Source: Seohaeicola saemankumensis (GTDB lineage Bacteria; Pseudomonadota; Alphaproteobacteria; Rhodobacterales; Rhodobacteraceae). From it: a DNA stretch of 64,000 nucleotides. The notes under the pieces were generated by a model. That model saw only the letters and a program-made list of their open reading frames with translations. It had not been told where the DNA came from and did not search any database. The stretch covers positions 248,001-312,000 of the forward strand of contig NZ_JAIUZI010000003.1 in the NCBI RefSeq assembly GCF_020171285.1. The letters are read 5' to 3'. Positions 63,181 through 64,000 of this stretch are shown here, piece by piece (positions within the stretch are counted from its first letter, which is position 1; each line of letters opens with the position of its first letter). The position numbers and the translations under genes are program-made.

Positions 63181-63983
63181 AGTTCATCCATCTGACCGAC
63201 ACCCATGTCATCGGCGGCGGCGGGCTGCTCTTTGGCGCCAACCCGGCCCAGCGGCTGGCCTGGGCGGTGGACAGCATCATCGCCGAACACGGCGATGCGG
63301 CGTTTGTCGTGGTGACCGGTGACATGACCCATTGGGGTGACGCGGCGGCCTATGCGGCCTTTGCCGAACATATCAGCCTTTTGCACATGCCGGTGCATCT
63401 GATGGTGGGCAACCATGATGACACCAGCGCCTTTGCCGACCGGTTCCCCGGCACACCGCGCGATGACGCCGGCTTTGTGCAATACAGCTTTGCCACCCCG
63501 CAGGGACGGGCGCTGTGCCTTGATACGACATCCGCGGGAACCCATGCCGGAGCCTATTGCGAGACAAGACAGAATTGGCTGCGCGCCCAGTTGGAAGGCT
63601 CGGACGACCCTTTGCTTCTGTTCATGCACCACCCGCCTTTCCCGGTGGGGATCGCCGGGATGGATGCAATCATGATGCGGGACCCGGACAGGTTCTACGA
63701 CGTCATCGCGCCCCACGCCGCCCGTATCCGTCACCTGTTCTTTGGGCATGTCCATCGCCCGATCTTCGGAAACTGGCGTGGCATCAGCTATTCCTGCATG
63801 CGCGGCCTGAACCATCAGGTCGCGTTGAAACTGGATACCGATCAGGACGGCGTGATCGGCAACTTCGAAGCACCGGCTTATGGTGTTGTCCTTGTGACCG
63901 AGGATCGCGTGACCGTTCACATGCATGATTTCACCGACCGGTCACCGCAGTTTTCGCTGAGCAGCCCTGTGTCGCAAGGCTGA
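63177..63983 (+). CDS. Calcineurin-like phosphodiesterase, GpdQ/CpdA-like (second copy)
   Basis: A 268-residue paralogue of the preceding gene. ATG 63177 overlaps its stop (ATGA). Metal motifs: HLTDTHVIGGG, VVVTGDMTHWGD, MVGNHDDTSAF, LFMHHPPFPVG, LFFGHVHRPIFG. The two proteins share the phrases TGDxxHWG and GNHDD and look like products of a local duplication, with different loops that could give different specificity. The gene is complete; the window ends 17 bp later, so further operon genes may follow. Confidence 0.9.
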   Translation: MKFIHLTDTHVIGGGGLLFGANPAQRLAWAVDSIIAEHGDAAFVVVTGDMTHWGDAAAYAAFAEHISLLHMPVHLMVGNHDDTSAFADRFPGTPRDDAGFVQYSFATPQGRALCLDTTSAGTHAGAYCETRQNWLRAQLEGSDDPLLLFMHHPPFPVGIAGMDAIMMRDPDRFYDVIAPHAARIRHLFFGHVHRPIFGNWRGISYSCMRGLNHQVALKLDTDQDGVIGNFEAPAYGVVLVTEDRVTVHMHDFTDRSPQFSLSSPVSQG

Positions 63984-64000
63984 GATCCCGCTTTGGTCGG

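Overview
The window is chromosomal DNA of high GC content and very probably comes from an alphaproteobacterium of the family Rhodobacteraceae, most likely the marine Roseobacter group. The grounds are the rpsT-dnaA-dnaN-recF-(insert)-gyrB block, the ubiE/ubiB-mutM neighbourhood, the serB/serC-serA block, a LysR-rich ABC-transporter gene set, Hint-domain and RTX secreted proteins, and recurring short intergenic repeats. This placement is inference from gene content and order. No search was run.

Layout. 1-4958: a polyamine/opine-type ABC importer (ATPase cut by the window edge, binding protein, two permeases with unusual extra segments). 5-12.5 kb: a lytic transglycosylase, a WYL regulator divergent from a glutathione transferase, RNase R, a DUF2064 nucleotidyltransferase-like protein and dapE. 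12.6-16.6 kb: two adjacent Hint-domain proteins, one with lost catalytic residues, and a prokaryotic ionotropic-glutamate-receptor-like channel with a non-canonical pore filter. 16.7-28.5 kb: housekeeping and small genes (dapD, a serine/threonine dehydratase, a LOG-family protein, an RTX protein, rlmN, an IalB-like protein, an asparaginase, an ArsR-SRPBCC-YciI operon, serB). 28.5-31.6 kb: serC with a probable serC-leader RNA, then serA and a strong terminator. 31.6-40.7 kb: a cupin/LysR pair, a phosphatase, a cysteine-synthase-like enzyme, the tdh-kbl threonine-degradation operon with a neighbouring XRE-cupin regulator, a thiolase, and a small reductive-dehalogenase-like iron-sulfur protein. 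40.7-44.8 kb: ubiB, ubiE, mutM, enoyl-CoA hydratase.

44.9-47.4 kb is the accessory hot spot. It is an AT-richer island between the enoyl-CoA hydratase terminator and rpsT. It holds broken RHS-core ends, orphan C-terminal toxin-like tips and small immunity-like genes, all on the minus strand. 47.5-56.7 kb is the replication block rpsT-dnaA-dnaN-recF-gyrB, with a LysE exporter, a TetR repressor and a flavodoxin-fold oxidoreductase inserted between recF and gyrB. 56.8-64 kb is a LysR-controlled ABC importer of the sugar/glycerol-3-phosphate class followed by two metallophosphoesterases, which suggests uptake and hydrolysis of a phosphodiester.

Two families of short dispersed elements run through the intergenic DNA. 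Family A is a pair of back-to-back palindromes (four copies: 16621, 29847, 37678, 51161). Family B is a GC-rich hairpin beside a conserved GGAGTATTTG...GAGATGAAA core (five copies: about 4983, 18582, 35284, 39673, 49781). One B copy supplies the start codon of a gene. No tRNA, rRNA, CRISPR array or complete insertion sequence was recognised.
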